Shown here: positions 55,603 through 64,000 of the stretch, piece after piece
How positions within the stretch are numbered: the first letter of the stretch is position 1
Layout: each line of letters starts with the position of its first letter
DNA from: Nocardia farcinica
GTDB lineage: Bacteria > Actinomycetota > Actinomycetes > Mycobacteriales > Mycobacteriaceae
NCBI RefSeq assembly: GCF_001182745.1
Contig: NZ_LN868939.1
Location: 2,108,001 to 2,172,000 of the forward strand
Reading direction: 5' to 3'
Length of the DNA: 64,000 bases
The notes under the pieces: generated by a model
The model's database searches: none
What the model was told of the DNA's origin: nothing
Seen by the model: only the letters and a program-made list of their open reading frames with translations
Made by a program: the position numbers and the translations under genes

Positions 55603-56668
55603 GTGCTCCCCGCGCGTGCGGGGATGAGCCCCGCGAGATGCTGGAGCGGCTGATGAAGACCCGGTGCTCCCCGCGCGTGCGGGGATGAGCCGGCAATTTT
55701 GGTGGCGTGCTCGTAGTAGACCGGGTGCTCCCCGCGCGTGCGGGGATGAGCCACTGTGATTGACAGTGTGGAAATCTACGTATGCGTGCTCCCCGCGCGT
55801 GCGGGGATGAGCCCGACACGACCCTGCAGCGGATCGTGATCGCCTGGTGCTCCCCGCGCGTGCGGGGATGAGCCCCAGCCGCCGCTCATGATCGGCGAGG
55901 AACATCAGTGCTCCCCGCGCGTGCGGGGATGAGCCCAGCCCAGCGCAGCGACCACCCGACCAGGTGGGGTGCTCCCCGCGCGTGCGGGGATGAGCCCACG
56001 GTCGCCCGAGCGATCAACGAGCTACAGAAGTGCTCCCCGCGCGTGCGGGGATGAGCCCGCCTTCGACCCGGCCGACATGACCGCCGCGTCGTGCTCCCCG
56101 CGCGTGCGGGGATGAGCCCGCAGGCGCGAGCGCAGCTCGCGAACGACGGCGGTGCTCCCCGCGCGTGCGGGGATGAGAAACCGGCGTGCGGGAAAAGGTG
56201 CAGGCCGTGGTAGTGCTCCCCGCGCGTGCGGGGATGAGCCGGCGAGACCCACGGCCGCACCATCGGCATCGGCGTGCTCCCCGCGCGTGCGGGGATGAGC
56301 CCGGCGGCATCACCCGCACCGTCACCATCCAGCTGTGCTCCCCGCGCGTGCGGGGATGAGCCCCTTGACCGGGGTGTTCGCGCGTTCGGCTTCCCGTGCT
56401 CCCCGCGCGTGCGGGGATGAGCCCCCGATGACCGCCATCCCGCCACCCAAGCGGACGTGCTCCCCGCGCGTGCGGGGATGAGCCCCGGTCCTCACCCGTG
56501 TCGGGCCCGCGGTACTGGTGCTCCCGGCGCGTGCGGGGATGAGCCCTCGAACGGCAGCGTCCAGAGGTCGCCCTCGGTGTGCTCCCCGCGCGTGCGGGGA
56601 TGAGCCCCAGCCAGCAGCGAATGCGTTGGCGGTCAGCATGTGCTCCCCGCGCGTGCGGGAATGAGCCC
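55603..56668 (+). CRISPR. CRISPR array 4 (18 repeats, 17 spacers), type I-E, cas-linked
   Basis: Repeats begin at 55603 and recur every 61 bases up to 56640. The repeat is GTGCTCCCCGC-GCGT-GCGGGGATGAGCC plus a variable 29th base. That base is usually C, but G after repeats 2 and 11 and A after repeat 3, as expected if it comes from the incoming spacer. Repeat 10 ends GAGAA. Repeats are near-uniform except repeat 16 (CCCGGCGCG) and the last (GGGAATG). The longest and most uniform array, next to cas1-cas2, and so probably the main site of acquisition. Confidence 0.98.
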
Positions 56669-56684
56669 TCGGAGGTAGTCACCC

Positions 56685-56885
56685 GTGAGCGGGACGGACA
56701 CGGGCAACGAGCACGCGGTTGAAGGACATCGTGACCCGAGGCGATACGTTGTCATCCACAACGGCGGCGAGACGCGAAAGGACTTGGTTGATGCGGACGG
56801 ACAGCTGATCGGGCTGCAGGACCATCCGCGAGCAAGGATTTCGCGGATGGGCCTGGCGCAGCTCCACGTGCCGAGAATGGGGTGA
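56685..56885 (+). CDS. hypothetical small protein
   Basis: A 66-residue frame from GTG 56685, just after the last repeat. It contains RRYVVIHNGGETRKDLVDAD and GQLIGLQDHPRARISRMG, which look like protein, but I recognise no family and the ribosome site is weak. It may be a fragment. Confidence 0.35.
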   Translation: MSGTDTGNEHAVEGHRDPRRYVVIHNGGETRKDLVDADGQLIGLQDHPRARISRMGLAQLHVPRMG

Positions 56886-57062
56886 GACGTTGCGCGCCGA
56901 CCTGCACCGGCTCGGGGAGGCGGCCGCGTCGACGTTAGGTAACGACTGCATACACCTCACCCCCCGGAGATAGCTATCTGATTGCGGCGGGGTCGTGTCG
57001 AGCCCGGCGGCGTTAGCCTTGGTACTTCGCCAGAGCAGGAGCCTCGAGCAAGGAGGGCCGCC

Positions 57063-57431
57063 ATGCGCGGACGGTTTACCGGATTCGCCGCTGCTTCGGC
57101 CTGCGCGGCGTTGTTGGTTCTTCCCGGCCTGGGTGCGGCGTTCTCGGCGCCCGGTCTCCCGGTCGAGCGTGCTGTCCTCGCCCAGCCGGATCAGTATCCG
57201 CCGCCCGACACGGGGCCGTATGTGCTGCAGTGCCTTCCGGGTGGGATGGCCATGTGGAGCAACGGGGTCACCGGGTTCTCCGAATGGTGCTTGAACGGCA
57301 ACGGAAGCCCGCACGGTCCGGACGGCTACGGGCCGTTGGGGCCGGTGGAGCCGGGTACGCCCGGTGGGCCGGCGATGCCGGGAGAACCGCAGATGCCGGA
57401 TGGGCCGATAGGGCCGGAACGGCCGATGTAG
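57063..57431 (+). CDS. secreted Pro/Gly-rich protein
   Basis: A 122-residue protein with a clear signal peptide (RGRFTGFAAASACAALLVL, cleavage near FSAPG). The mature part has a short folded region with two cysteines (LQCLPGG, EWCLNGNG) and a collagen-like Gly-Pro tail of GPLGPVEPGTPGGPAMPGE type repeats. AAGGAGGG lies upstream of ATG 57063. Function unknown; probably a cell-surface or secreted protein. Confidence 0.75.
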   Translation: MRGRFTGFAAASACAALLVLPGLGAAFSAPGLPVERAVLAQPDQYPPPDTGPYVLQCLPGGMAMWSNGVTGFSEWCLNGNGSPHGPDGYGPLGPVEPGTPGGPAMPGEPQMPDGPIGPERPM

Positions 57432-57511
57432 GAGGTGCGTCGCCCGTGTGAGCGCCCGCGATCAGGCGAAATCGGGCACAGCCGGCGGGGCACGCCGCGC
57501 TTCACCCCGGG

Positions 57512-57537
57512 CCGTAGCCGACACACGTCGGCTACGG
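57512..57537. terminator. strong hairpin between convergent genes
   Basis: Perfect 11-base arms CCGTAGCCGAC (57512-57522) and GTCGGCTACGG (57527-57537) with loop ACAC. It lies between the secreted protein gene and the convergent helR gene and may act as a bidirectional terminator, though no T tract follows. The rest of 57432-57781 shows no gene. Confidence 0.6.
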
Positions 57538-57781
57538 GGCTCAGCTGAGCGGTTGCCGGGGTGGGTGACGCGTCGGCGTGTGGCGGTCTGGCAGTCGTCC
57601 ACCCAGCCCCTGTTTGCGGGATGATCCGGGGCCTGTCCAGCCCGGCGCCGGTGGATCGGGGCGCGTCGCCAGGAGGGCGCCTGTTGTCAGGCGGAGCACT
57701 CGCATCGTTCGCCGACCGGTCGCCGATGCCGACGGTTCATCGCGCGTACGGACGTGCCCTACCTCCCGCCACGGGGTCGCG

Positions 57782-59962
57782 TCACCTCACGGCCGAGTCG
57801 ACGACCTCTGTCAACCCACCGAGAACCGCCGGCAACTGTCCCGTATACACCACCCCCAATCGCTGGGTCGCCCGCGTCAACGCCACGTACAACTCCGCCG
57901 CTCCCCGTGGTCCGTCGGCGAGTATCCGTTCGGGCTCCACGACGAGCACGGCGTCGAACTCCAACCCCTTGGTCTCCGACGGTGGCACCGCCCCCGGCAC
58001 TCCCGGCGGCCCGATGACAACGCTCGTCCCCTCCTCGTTCGCCTCGGAACGCACGAATTCGTCGACAGCAGAGCGGAGTTCGGCATCCGAAACCCGTCGT
58101 GCCCACGGCCGCACCCCGCACGCCCGGACCGATTCCGCCGCCTGCACCCCAGGCGCCAGCTCGGCCAGCACTCCCGCCGCGACGTCCATGATCTCGGCGG
58201 GCGTCCGGTAGTTCACCGTCAACTGCCGATACACCCACCGTCCGGGCACGTACCGGTCCAGCATGGCCGCCCACGACGTCGCCCCGGCCGGTGACCGCCG
58301 CTGCACCAGGTCGCCGACGATGGTGAACGACCGGCTCGGGCACCGCCGCATCAGTACCCGCCAGTCCATCTCCGACAACTCCTGGGCCTCGTCGACGACG
58401 ACGTGCCGGTAGGTCCAGTCCCGGTCGGCGGCGGCGCGTTCGGCCAGCTCCCGGTTGTCGCGTTCGAGGAAGCGTTCGGCCAGGTCTTCGCCGTAGAGCA
58501 TGTCCTGGGCGAGCAGGTGGTCCTCGTCGTCCATGAGGTCGGCGCGGTCGACGAGGATGTCCAGGACGCCCGCGGCGTAGGCGGCTTCGGCTTTACGGCG
58601 GCGTTCGTCGTCGTCGGTGCGGGTGGGGTCGGGGCCGAGGAGGTCGACGAGTTCGTCGAGGAGGGGGACGTCGGAGATGGTCCAGGCGTCGCCTTCGGGA
58701 CGGAACAGGGCGGGGTCGGCGCCCGCGGCGCGCAGGCGTTCCTCGGATGAATACAGTTGGGCGAGTAGCTGTTCGGGGGTGAGGATGGGCCACAGCTGGT
58801 CCAGGGCGGCGCGGAACGCTTCGTTCTCGGCGAGTTCGGCGGTGAGGTCCTCGCGCAGTTGCTCCCAGGCTTCGCGGTCGTCGCGGGTGAGCCAGCCGTT
58901 GCCGATGCGGGCGATCGCGCGTTCGGTGAGCACGTAGGTGACGATCTCGCGGAAGGTCGCCCTGGCCTCGTTGTGCGGCCGGCCGGTGGCGCGGGCCTCC
59001 TCCCTGGCCCATTCGGCGGTGGGGGCGTCGATGCGGACGGTGACGTCGTTCAGTTCGATCGGCAGCGGCTGGTCGGGGAGGCGCTGGCGGTCGGCGACGG
59101 CGGCGGCGAGCACCTCGAGGATCGACAGCGCACCCTTGAGGCGGGCGGCGTCGGGGGTGTCCTCGGCGGTGACGTGCAGACCCGGGACGAAGGAGCCGGG
59201 CGTGGCGAAGACGACGTTGGATTCGCCGAGGGAGGGGAGCACGCGGTCGATGTGGTGGAGGAAGGCCGGGTTGGGGCCGACGACCAGCACGCCGTTGCGT
59301 TCCATCTGCGCGCGCTGGGTGTAAAGCAGGTAGGCGACGCGGTGCAGGGCGACGACGGTCTTGCCGGTGCCGGGACCGCCTTCGATCACCAGGACGCCGG
59401 GGTGGTCCAGGCGGATGATCTCGTCCTGTTCGGCCTGGATGGTGGCGACGATGTCGCGCATACCCGCGCCGCGCGGGGCGTTCACCGCGGCGAGCAGGGC
59501 CGCGTCGGCGCTCTCGTCGCCGCCCGGGCGGCCGAGGACCTCGTCGGTGAAGGAGACGATCTGCCTGCCGCGGGTGTGGAACTGGCGGCGGCGGCGCATG
59601 TTCTCCGGGTTGGCGGCGGTGGCGACGTAGAAGGGGCGGGCGGCGGGGGCTCGCCAGTCGAGCAGCAGGGGTTCGAACTCGTCGTCCTCGTCGTAGAGGC
59701 CGATGCGGCCGATGTAGTGGCGTTCGCCGGTGACGGCGTCCAGGCGGCCGAAGCACAGGCCGTCGTCGGCCACGCCGAGGCGCTTGACCTCCCTGGCGAG
59801 GGTGCGGACTTCCACGTCCCGCTCCATCGGTGAGTTGCCGGTGCCGCGCAGGGCGGCCCGGTAACGGCGTTCGGCCCGGGCGCGCTCAGCGTCCAGGCGG
59901 GTGTGGAGCCCGGCGACGTAGTCGCGCTCGGACCGCAATTCCTCGTCGTATCCCTGATGCAT
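57782..59962 (-). CDS. helR: RNA polymerase-associated ATPase HelR (HelD/UvrD-like)
   Basis: A 726-residue UvrD-like motor protein that removes RNA polymerase from stalled complexes and, in characterised actinobacterial relatives, displaces rifamycins. The N-terminus is a coiled coil (RSERDYVAGLHTRLDAERAR) as in HelD. Walker A GGPGTGKTVVALHR is near residue 210. The motor continues with VVVDEAQELSEMDW, NYRTPAEIMD and the C-terminal ELYVALTRATQRLGVVY. Start ATG 59962 follows GAGGGG. A palindrome resembling the rifamycin-associated element lies 124 bases upstream. Confidence 0.88.
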   Translation of the reverse strand: MHQGYDEELRSERDYVAGLHTRLDAERARAERRYRAALRGTGNSPMERDVEVRTLAREVKRLGVADDGLCFGRLDAVTGERHYIGRIGLYDEDDEFEPLLLDWRAPAARPFYVATAANPENMRRRRQFHTRGRQIVSFTDEVLGRPGGDESADAALLAAVNAPRGAGMRDIVATIQAEQDEIIRLDHPGVLVIEGGPGTGKTVVALHRVAYLLYTQRAQMERNGVLVVGPNPAFLHHIDRVLPSLGESNVVFATPGSFVPGLHVTAEDTPDAARLKGALSILEVLAAAVADRQRLPDQPLPIELNDVTVRIDAPTAEWAREEARATGRPHNEARATFREIVTYVLTERAIARIGNGWLTRDDREAWEQLREDLTAELAENEAFRAALDQLWPILTPEQLLAQLYSSEERLRAAGADPALFRPEGDAWTISDVPLLDELVDLLGPDPTRTDDDERRRKAEAAYAAGVLDILVDRADLMDDEDHLLAQDMLYGEDLAERFLERDNRELAERAAADRDWTYRHVVVDEAQELSEMDWRVLMRRCPSRSFTIVGDLVQRRSPAGATSWAAMLDRYVPGRWVYRQLTVNYRTPAEIMDVAAGVLAELAPGVQAAESVRACGVRPWARRVSDAELRSAVDEFVRSEANEEGTSVVIGPPGVPGAVPPSETKGLEFDAVLVVEPERILADGPRGAAELYVALTRATQRLGVVYTGQLPAVLGGLTEVVDSAVR

Positions 59963-60085
59963 ACGCCCCTCACTTTCCCGGTGGTGACTCCGGCTGGACT
60001 TCGTCGTGCAGCGGCGTCGCGGCCTCGTGCCGCATCTCCCATTCCCGCAGGTTCTGACCTCGGCCAGCGATTGTGCGGCATGACC

Positions 60086-60106
60086 GGGGTCTTGCCGCAA
60101 GGCCCC
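60086..60106 (-). promoter_or_regulatory. rifamycin-associated-element-like palindrome upstream of helR
   Basis: A 21-base inverted repeat with arms GGGGTCTTGC and GCAAGGCCCC around a central C, one mismatched pair. On the helR strand the core reads TTGCGGCAA flanked by G and C runs, the form described for rifamycin-associated elements found before rifamycin resistance genes in actinomycetes. It stands 124 bases before helR. Confidence 0.75.
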
Positions 60107-60259
60107 CGGTGCGCTATATGTTGAAAGTGGAAAGGAGTCGATCGCTCTCCTTCCCTTCTCGATTCCCCCTCTCGATTCCCCTCTTCTCGATTTCCCGCTG
60201 ATTCCGCCAGGTTTTCTGGGCCCGGGTCGGTGCGTGCTCGGACGGCTATCCTGCACTGC

Positions 60260-60694
60260 ATGAGCGACCTGCGCTGCATGAGCGACGCGAGCGGGTTCGA
60301 TCCGCGGGCGGAAGTCGAGGCGGTGCACCGCCTGCTGGCCACCTGGCTGGGGACCGACGCGGACCCGCAGGTGCTGGACGATTTCCTCGCCACCCAGCAC
60401 GAGGATTTCTCGATGGTGACCGTCGACGGCGCGGTGCTGGGCAAGAAGGAGTTACGGAACGGGCTGCGCGGCGCGCGGAACAGTCTGCCCGGCTTGGTGA
60501 TCGAGATCTCCGATGTCGAAATGGTCTGGCGGGCGGGCGGTCTGGTGGTTGTCCGGTTCGTGGAGGGGCATCGGAGCGGTGGCGCGGTGGAGTTCCGGCG
60601 CACCACCGCTGTCCTGGCCGCCGATCCGGGACGGCGGGATCGGTGGCTGGCACTGCAGGAGACCGCGATCGCGCCGCGGGCGGAACGCGCATGA
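60260..60694 (+). CDS. NTF2-like / DUF4440-family protein
   Basis: A 144-residue protein with a cone-shaped NTF2-like fold: EAVHRLLATWLGTDADPQVLD, DFLATQHEDFSMVTVDGAVLG, then VEMVWRAGGLVVVRFVEGH. Family members bind or isomerise small ligands; the function is not predictable. ATG 60260 is followed after six codons by a second ATGAGCGAC repeat (60278) that could also start. The stop overlaps the next ATG (ATGA). Confidence 0.72.
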   Translation: MSDLRCMSDASGFDPRAEVEAVHRLLATWLGTDADPQVLDDFLATQHEDFSMVTVDGAVLGKKELRNGLRGARNSLPGLVIEISDVEMVWRAGGLVVVRFVEGHRSGGAVEFRRTTAVLAADPGRRDRWLALQETAIAPRAERA

Positions 60695-62112
60695 TCGGCG
60701 GGGGATCGGTTCGCGTGAGACAGGCTGCGCGCCTCGGTATTCCGGTACTCGTCGCGACGATGATCGCCGCCGGCCCCGGCCTCGCGACCGCCGCACCGGC
60801 TACTCCCGACGTGGGACCGGCGGGCACCGCACTGATCCACGGTGACCTCGCCTCCACCGACTCCACCCCGCACCCCGGCCCCGGGCCGAGCGGTCGGCTG
60901 ACGGCGTCCTCGGTGCCGGGCGGGGCGTGCAGTGCGGTGTTCGTCGGGTCCGACGGGATGCCGGTGGCGTTGTGCACCGCGTTCGTGAACCTCGCGCCGC
61001 CCGACGTCGCCGTGCCCACCGTGCAACTGTTCGATCCCGCGACCGCCGCGCCGCTCGCGTCACTGCCGCTGACGAAGGGGGGACTGCTCGGCGGCGTCTA
61101 CGGCTACCTCGACAGCCGCGACCGCGTGGTGGTCGCCGACGGATCGGGCTCGATCACCAAGGTCGCGCATCGACGCGACGCGGACGGCCGGTGGACGCTG
61201 TTCGCCGACGAGAGAATCGACGTGGCCCGGCACATTCCGGAGGGCGACGCCATCACGTCGGTGGCCCCGGACTTCCAGGGCCGGATCTGGTTCGCCACCA
61301 CCGAGGGTGTGGTCGGCACGGTGGACACGGCCGGACGTGTCGGCGTCACCCGGCTGCCCGACGGCGAGAAGCTCACCAACGGGCTCAGCATCCGCCGCGA
61401 CGGCGCCTCGGTTCTCACCGCCCGCGCCCTCTACGAGATGCGCGCCGACGACACCGGCACCCCGGTGGTGCGATGGCGTCGCGACTACGCCGCGGGCGCC
61501 GCGCGCAAACCCGGCCAGCTCGCGCCCGGCTCCGGCACCACCCCCACCTACTTCGGGCCGGACGACTCCTGGGTGGCGATCGTCGACGACGCCGAACGGC
61601 CCGAGTTGCTGGTCTTCCGCGCCGACGACGGAGCGCCGGTGTGCCGGATGCCCGCCTTCGAGACCTCCGGCCAGGGCACCGAGAACTCGCCGATGGCGTG
61701 GGGCACGTCGCTGGTCGTTCCCAGCACCTACGGATTCGCCTACCCGCCGATGGCGACCTCCGGTCCGAGCGATCCGCCGAACGCCACCTTCGTCGGTGGG
61801 ATGACCCGCATCGACGTCACCGAGTCCGGCTGCCATCGCGTCTGGGAGAGCACCGACCGGATGGCGTCGCTGCCGCGGCTCTCCCGCGCCGACGGACTCA
61901 TCCACGGCCTCGCCTACGGCCCGGCCGGGCCCGTCCAGCAGCTCGGCCCGGTCTATTACACCGCCGTCGACTTCCACACCGGCGAGCGCCGCGCCCACCG
62001 ACAGGTCGGCTTCGCCCCGCTCGACGAGCCGCTGCAACTCACCGGCACCATCGCCCCCGACGGGTCGTACTGGCAGGCGACGATCGGACGCATGCTGAAG
62101 ATCACGGGCTGA
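60691..62112 (+). CDS. secreted beta-propeller-like protein of unknown function
   Basis: A 473-residue predicted exported protein. The signal covers about residues 1-35 (VRQAARLGIPVLVATMIAAG). The rest is beta-rich with repeated short motifs such as VVADGSGSITKV, DFQGRIWFATTEGVVGTVD and LIHGLAYGPAG, in the manner of YncE/SMP-30-type propellers. Cysteines (GGACSAVF, VCRMP, SGCHRVWE) suggest disulfides. Coupled by a four-base overlap to the NTF2-like gene. Role unknown. Confidence 0.7.
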   Translation: MIGGGSVRVRQAARLGIPVLVATMIAAGPGLATAAPATPDVGPAGTALIHGDLASTDSTPHPGPGPSGRLTASSVPGGACSAVFVGSDGMPVALCTAFVNLAPPDVAVPTVQLFDPATAAPLASLPLTKGGLLGGVYGYLDSRDRVVVADGSGSITKVAHRRDADGRWTLFADERIDVARHIPEGDAITSVAPDFQGRIWFATTEGVVGTVDTAGRVGVTRLPDGEKLTNGLSIRRDGASVLTARALYEMRADDTGTPVVRWRRDYAAGAARKPGQLAPGSGTTPTYFGPDDSWVAIVDDAERPELLVFRADDGAPVCRMPAFETSGQGTENSPMAWGTSLVVPSTYGFAYPPMATSGPSDPPNATFVGGMTRIDVTESGCHRVWESTDRMASLPRLSRADGLIHGLAYGPAGPVQQLGPVYYTAVDFHTGERRAHRQVGFAPLDEPLQLTGTIAPDGSYWQATIGRMLKITG

Positions 62113-62238
62113 CCGAAAGGCCGTCCGCGATCGCCGAGCGCTTGTTCCCGTCGATCAGCGGATGGCCGCGCGCTCGTCAGGTCGTTGGTCGCTCGGGTAC
62201 GCGGCTGCCGTAGTGGGAGACGAGCGAAGGAGGCGACC

Positions 62239-62634
62239 GTGACGCAGGCGATGGAGATGCTGGAGACCTTTCCCGCCGACCTCGGTCCGGACAAGCAGGC
62301 GCTGGCGGACTGCATCGAGGAGTGTTTCAGCTGTGCTCAGGCGTGCACGGCGTGCGCGGACGCGTGTGTGAGCGAGCCGGACGCGGGGGAGTTGGTGCGC
62401 TGCATCGGGGTGACCATGAACTGCGCGGAGGTGTGTGATGCGACCGGGCGGGTGCTGTCACGGCATTCGGGGCGGGATCGGTCGCTGGTGACGGCGTTGC
62501 TGCGTGCCTGCGTGCAGGCGTGCGCGACCTGCGCCGACGAGTGCGCCAAGCACAGCGAGCACCACGAGCACTGCCGGGTGTGCGCGCAGACCTGTCGCCG
62601 GTGCCGTCGCGCCTGTGCCGCGTTGCTGAACTAG
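62239..62634 (+). CDS. Cys-rich four-helix bundle copper-binding protein
   Basis: A 131-residue protein with cysteines spaced along helices: CIEECFSCAQACTACADAC, CIGVTMNCAEVC, then CVQACATCADECAKH and CRVCAQTCRRCRRAC. This is the layout of Csp-type copper storage proteins (DUF326), which bind many Cu(I) ions in the core of a tetramer. GTG 62239 has AAGGAGG upstream. No copper pump or CsoR gene is adjacent. Confidence 0.85.
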   Translation: MTQAMEMLETFPADLGPDKQALADCIEECFSCAQACTACADACVSEPDAGELVRCIGVTMNCAEVCDATGRVLSRHSGRDRSLVTALLRACVQACATCADECAKHSEHHEHCRVCAQTCRRCRRACAALLN

Positions 62635-62757
62635 GCCCCACCCGGGGTGGGGTTTCCCGCCACCTCGGGGGAGGGGAAACCAGCACCGGAGGGTCTGCCG
62701 GGGCGGGCGCGGGTCCGGGAGAGTGGGACATCTCCCCTTCAGGAACCGGAGCCCGCC

Positions 62758-63702
62758 ATGAGTCAGCCTCGCATCCTCGCCGCCGCGGCGGAGCGGCGCG
62801 TCACGGTCACCACCGACGACGGGGTGGCGCTGGCCGTCCGCGAGTACGGGCCGCGCGACGCCGAACTGACCGTCGTCCTCGTGCACGGGCACTGCCTGCG
62901 TTCTGAGTCGTGGACCGCGGTGCGCGACGAGCTGCTGCGCCGCCACCCGCACGCCCGCGTGCTCTGCTACGACCATCGCGGCCACGGTGACTCCGCCGCC
63001 GCGCCCCGTCACACCTACCAGCTCGACCGGCTCGCCCGCGATCTGCGCGCGGTGCTCGACACGCTGGTGCCGGTCGGCCCGGTCGTGCTGGCCGGCCACT
63101 CGATGGGCGGGATGACGGTGCTGACCTACGCCGGCCGGTATCCGCGCGAGATCGGCACCCGGGTGGTGGGTGTCGCGCTGCTGGCGACGGCGGCGAGCGG
63201 GATCGCCGACGCGGGGTTCGGGCGGCTGCTGCGCAACCCGGTGGTGTCGGCGTTCCAGTGGGCGGTGCGGCGCGCGCCGCGGCTGATGCAGCGGGCGAAA
63301 CTGCTGGCCTGCAAGCTTTTCGCGCCGGTGATCCGTACCGCCGAGTTCGGTGATCGCGCGGTCAGCCCGCAGGTGCTCGCCCTGGCGAACGCGATGCACA
63401 ACGAGACCTCGATCGTCACGATGGCGAGCTTCCTCAGCGCGTTCATGAGCTACGACCGCACCGACGCGCTGCCGGTGCTCTCCGCGGTGCCGACGGTGGT
63501 GCTGTGCGGTTCGGCGGATCTGATGACCCCGCCCGCGCATTCGGTGGCGATGGCGGCGGCGGTCGAATACTCGGACCTGGTCATCGTCGACGGCGCCGGG
63601 CATTCGGTGATCCTCGAGGAGCCGGGTCAGGTGGCCGAGGTGCTCGGGCGCCTGCTGGTCCGCGCGGGCAACCGGTCGGCCGCCTACTCGCTCGCGGCCT
63701 GA
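62758..63702 (+). CDS. alpha/beta hydrolase
   Basis: A 314-residue serine hydrolase fold. The oxyanion region is LVHGHCLRSESW, the nucleophile Ser lies in LAGHSMGGMTVL near residue 119, the acid in GSADLMTPP near 247 and the His in DGAGHSVILEEP near 283. Substrate cannot be told. Start ATG 62758 follows a GGAG-containing site. Stands alone between the copper protein and the next operon. Confidence 0.88.
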   Translation: MSQPRILAAAAERRVTVTTDDGVALAVREYGPRDAELTVVLVHGHCLRSESWTAVRDELLRRHPHARVLCYDHRGHGDSAAAPRHTYQLDRLARDLRAVLDTLVPVGPVVLAGHSMGGMTVLTYAGRYPREIGTRVVGVALLATAASGIADAGFGRLLRNPVVSAFQWAVRRAPRLMQRAKLLACKLFAPVIRTAEFGDRAVSPQVLALANAMHNETSIVTMASFLSAFMSYDRTDALPVLSAVPTVVLCGSADLMTPPAHSVAMAAAVEYSDLVIVDGAGHSVILEEPGQVAEVLGRLLVRAGNRSAAYSLAA

Positions 63703-63905
63703 GCGACGGCGGCGGCACGCGGGCTCGTCCGGCTGAATTGGCATCGGGCACGGTCCCGGACCGGTTGGGCGCTGCCGGAGGGGTCGATGGGCACATCCGC
63801 CCTCGTTCCTCGGCCGTCCTGCACAGGTCGAGTTCGCGACGGGTGAACAGCCCCGCTGCCCGCTTCGCGTCGACCGCGCGGCGAAACAGTCGTAGTTTCG
63901 ATGGG

Positions 63906-64000
63906 GTGACTGTTCCGACAGATCTGCCCACCACCGCCGGTGAACTGCGCGCGGCGGGCTACCAGCCCCGCGGGGTGAAGACCGAGATCCGCGAGAACCT
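63906..64000 (+). CDS. magnesium chelatase-like AAA ATPase, start only (3' cut by window)
   Basis: From GTG 63906 the frame reads TVPTDLPTTAGELRAAGYQP and KTEIRENL before the edge. This opening matches the N-terminus of the actinobacterial magnesium chelatase/MoxR-type ATPases, such as the M. tuberculosis Rv0958 type. The catalytic region is outside the window, so the call rests on about 30 residues. Confidence 0.55.
   Translation, partial: MTVPTDLPTTAGELRAAGYQPRGVKTEIREN

Overview
The window is high-GC actinobacterial chromosome, most likely Nocardia or a close relative in the Mycobacteriales. The evidence is the gene order prfB, mscS, ftsE, ftsX, smpB, ssrA, a tmRNA tag reading ADSHQREYALAA, a DUF3558 lipoprotein, a GT87 mannosyltransferase-like protein, and frequent GTG/TTG starts in tightly overlapping operons. 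These calls come from reading the sequence; no database search was run.

Positions 1-10440 are conserved core. They hold a 5'-truncated MmyB-type regulator, prfB, a small-conductance mechanosensitive channel, ftsE-ftsX, a RecQ helicase, a Tat-exported metallophosphoesterase, smpB, a lipoprotein solute-binding protein and the tmRNA gene. Just past the tmRNA terminator lies a frameshifted tyrosine integrase, the relic of an element that used ssrA as its target. It is followed by a DUF3558 lipoprotein, a small companion gene, and an IS5-like transposase fused at its broken end to the truncated start of a second DUF3558 gene (10440-13700).

Positions 13760-32000 are ordinary accessory chromosome. 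They include SMR efflux plus azoreductase with a divergent TetR and two operator-like palindromes, a thioesterase, Lrp, a cyclase-family enzyme, GT87, a dehydratase, ArsC, an MpaB-like oxygenase, a sirtuin, an FAD-linked sugar-lactone oxidase, a pair of CrcB/FluC fluoride channel genes, a frameshifted phosphoglucomutase, MFS and DsbA-like proteins, and tRNA-Ala(GGC).

Positions 32240-56670 form a defence island. Four CRISPR arrays in one orientation share a type I-E repeat and leader. Array 1 is followed by a CPBP-family membrane protease. Array 2 is followed by a complete Wadjet type I operon (jetA-jetB-jetC-jetD, anti-plasmid SMC-like system), then a nucleotidyltransferase, a DHA2 efflux pump, a TetR and a truncated reductase gene. 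Array 3 is followed by a full type I-E cas operon (cas3-cse1-cse2-cas7-cas5-cas6e-cas1-cas2), which runs directly into array 4. A 180-bp leader module is shared by arrays 2 and 3, and its copy at array 3 cuts off the reductase gene. Within each array family the repeat keeps a 6-bp hairpin stem while the tetraloop varies, with new variants clustered at the leader end.

Positions 56670-64000 return to chromosome. They hold a secreted Pro/Gly-rich protein, an RNA-polymerase-associated HelR/HelD-family ATPase with an upstream palindrome resembling a rifamycin-associated element, an NTF2-like protein, a secreted propeller-like protein, a Cys-rich four-helix copper-binding protein, an alpha/beta hydrolase and the start of a magnesium-chelatase-like gene.
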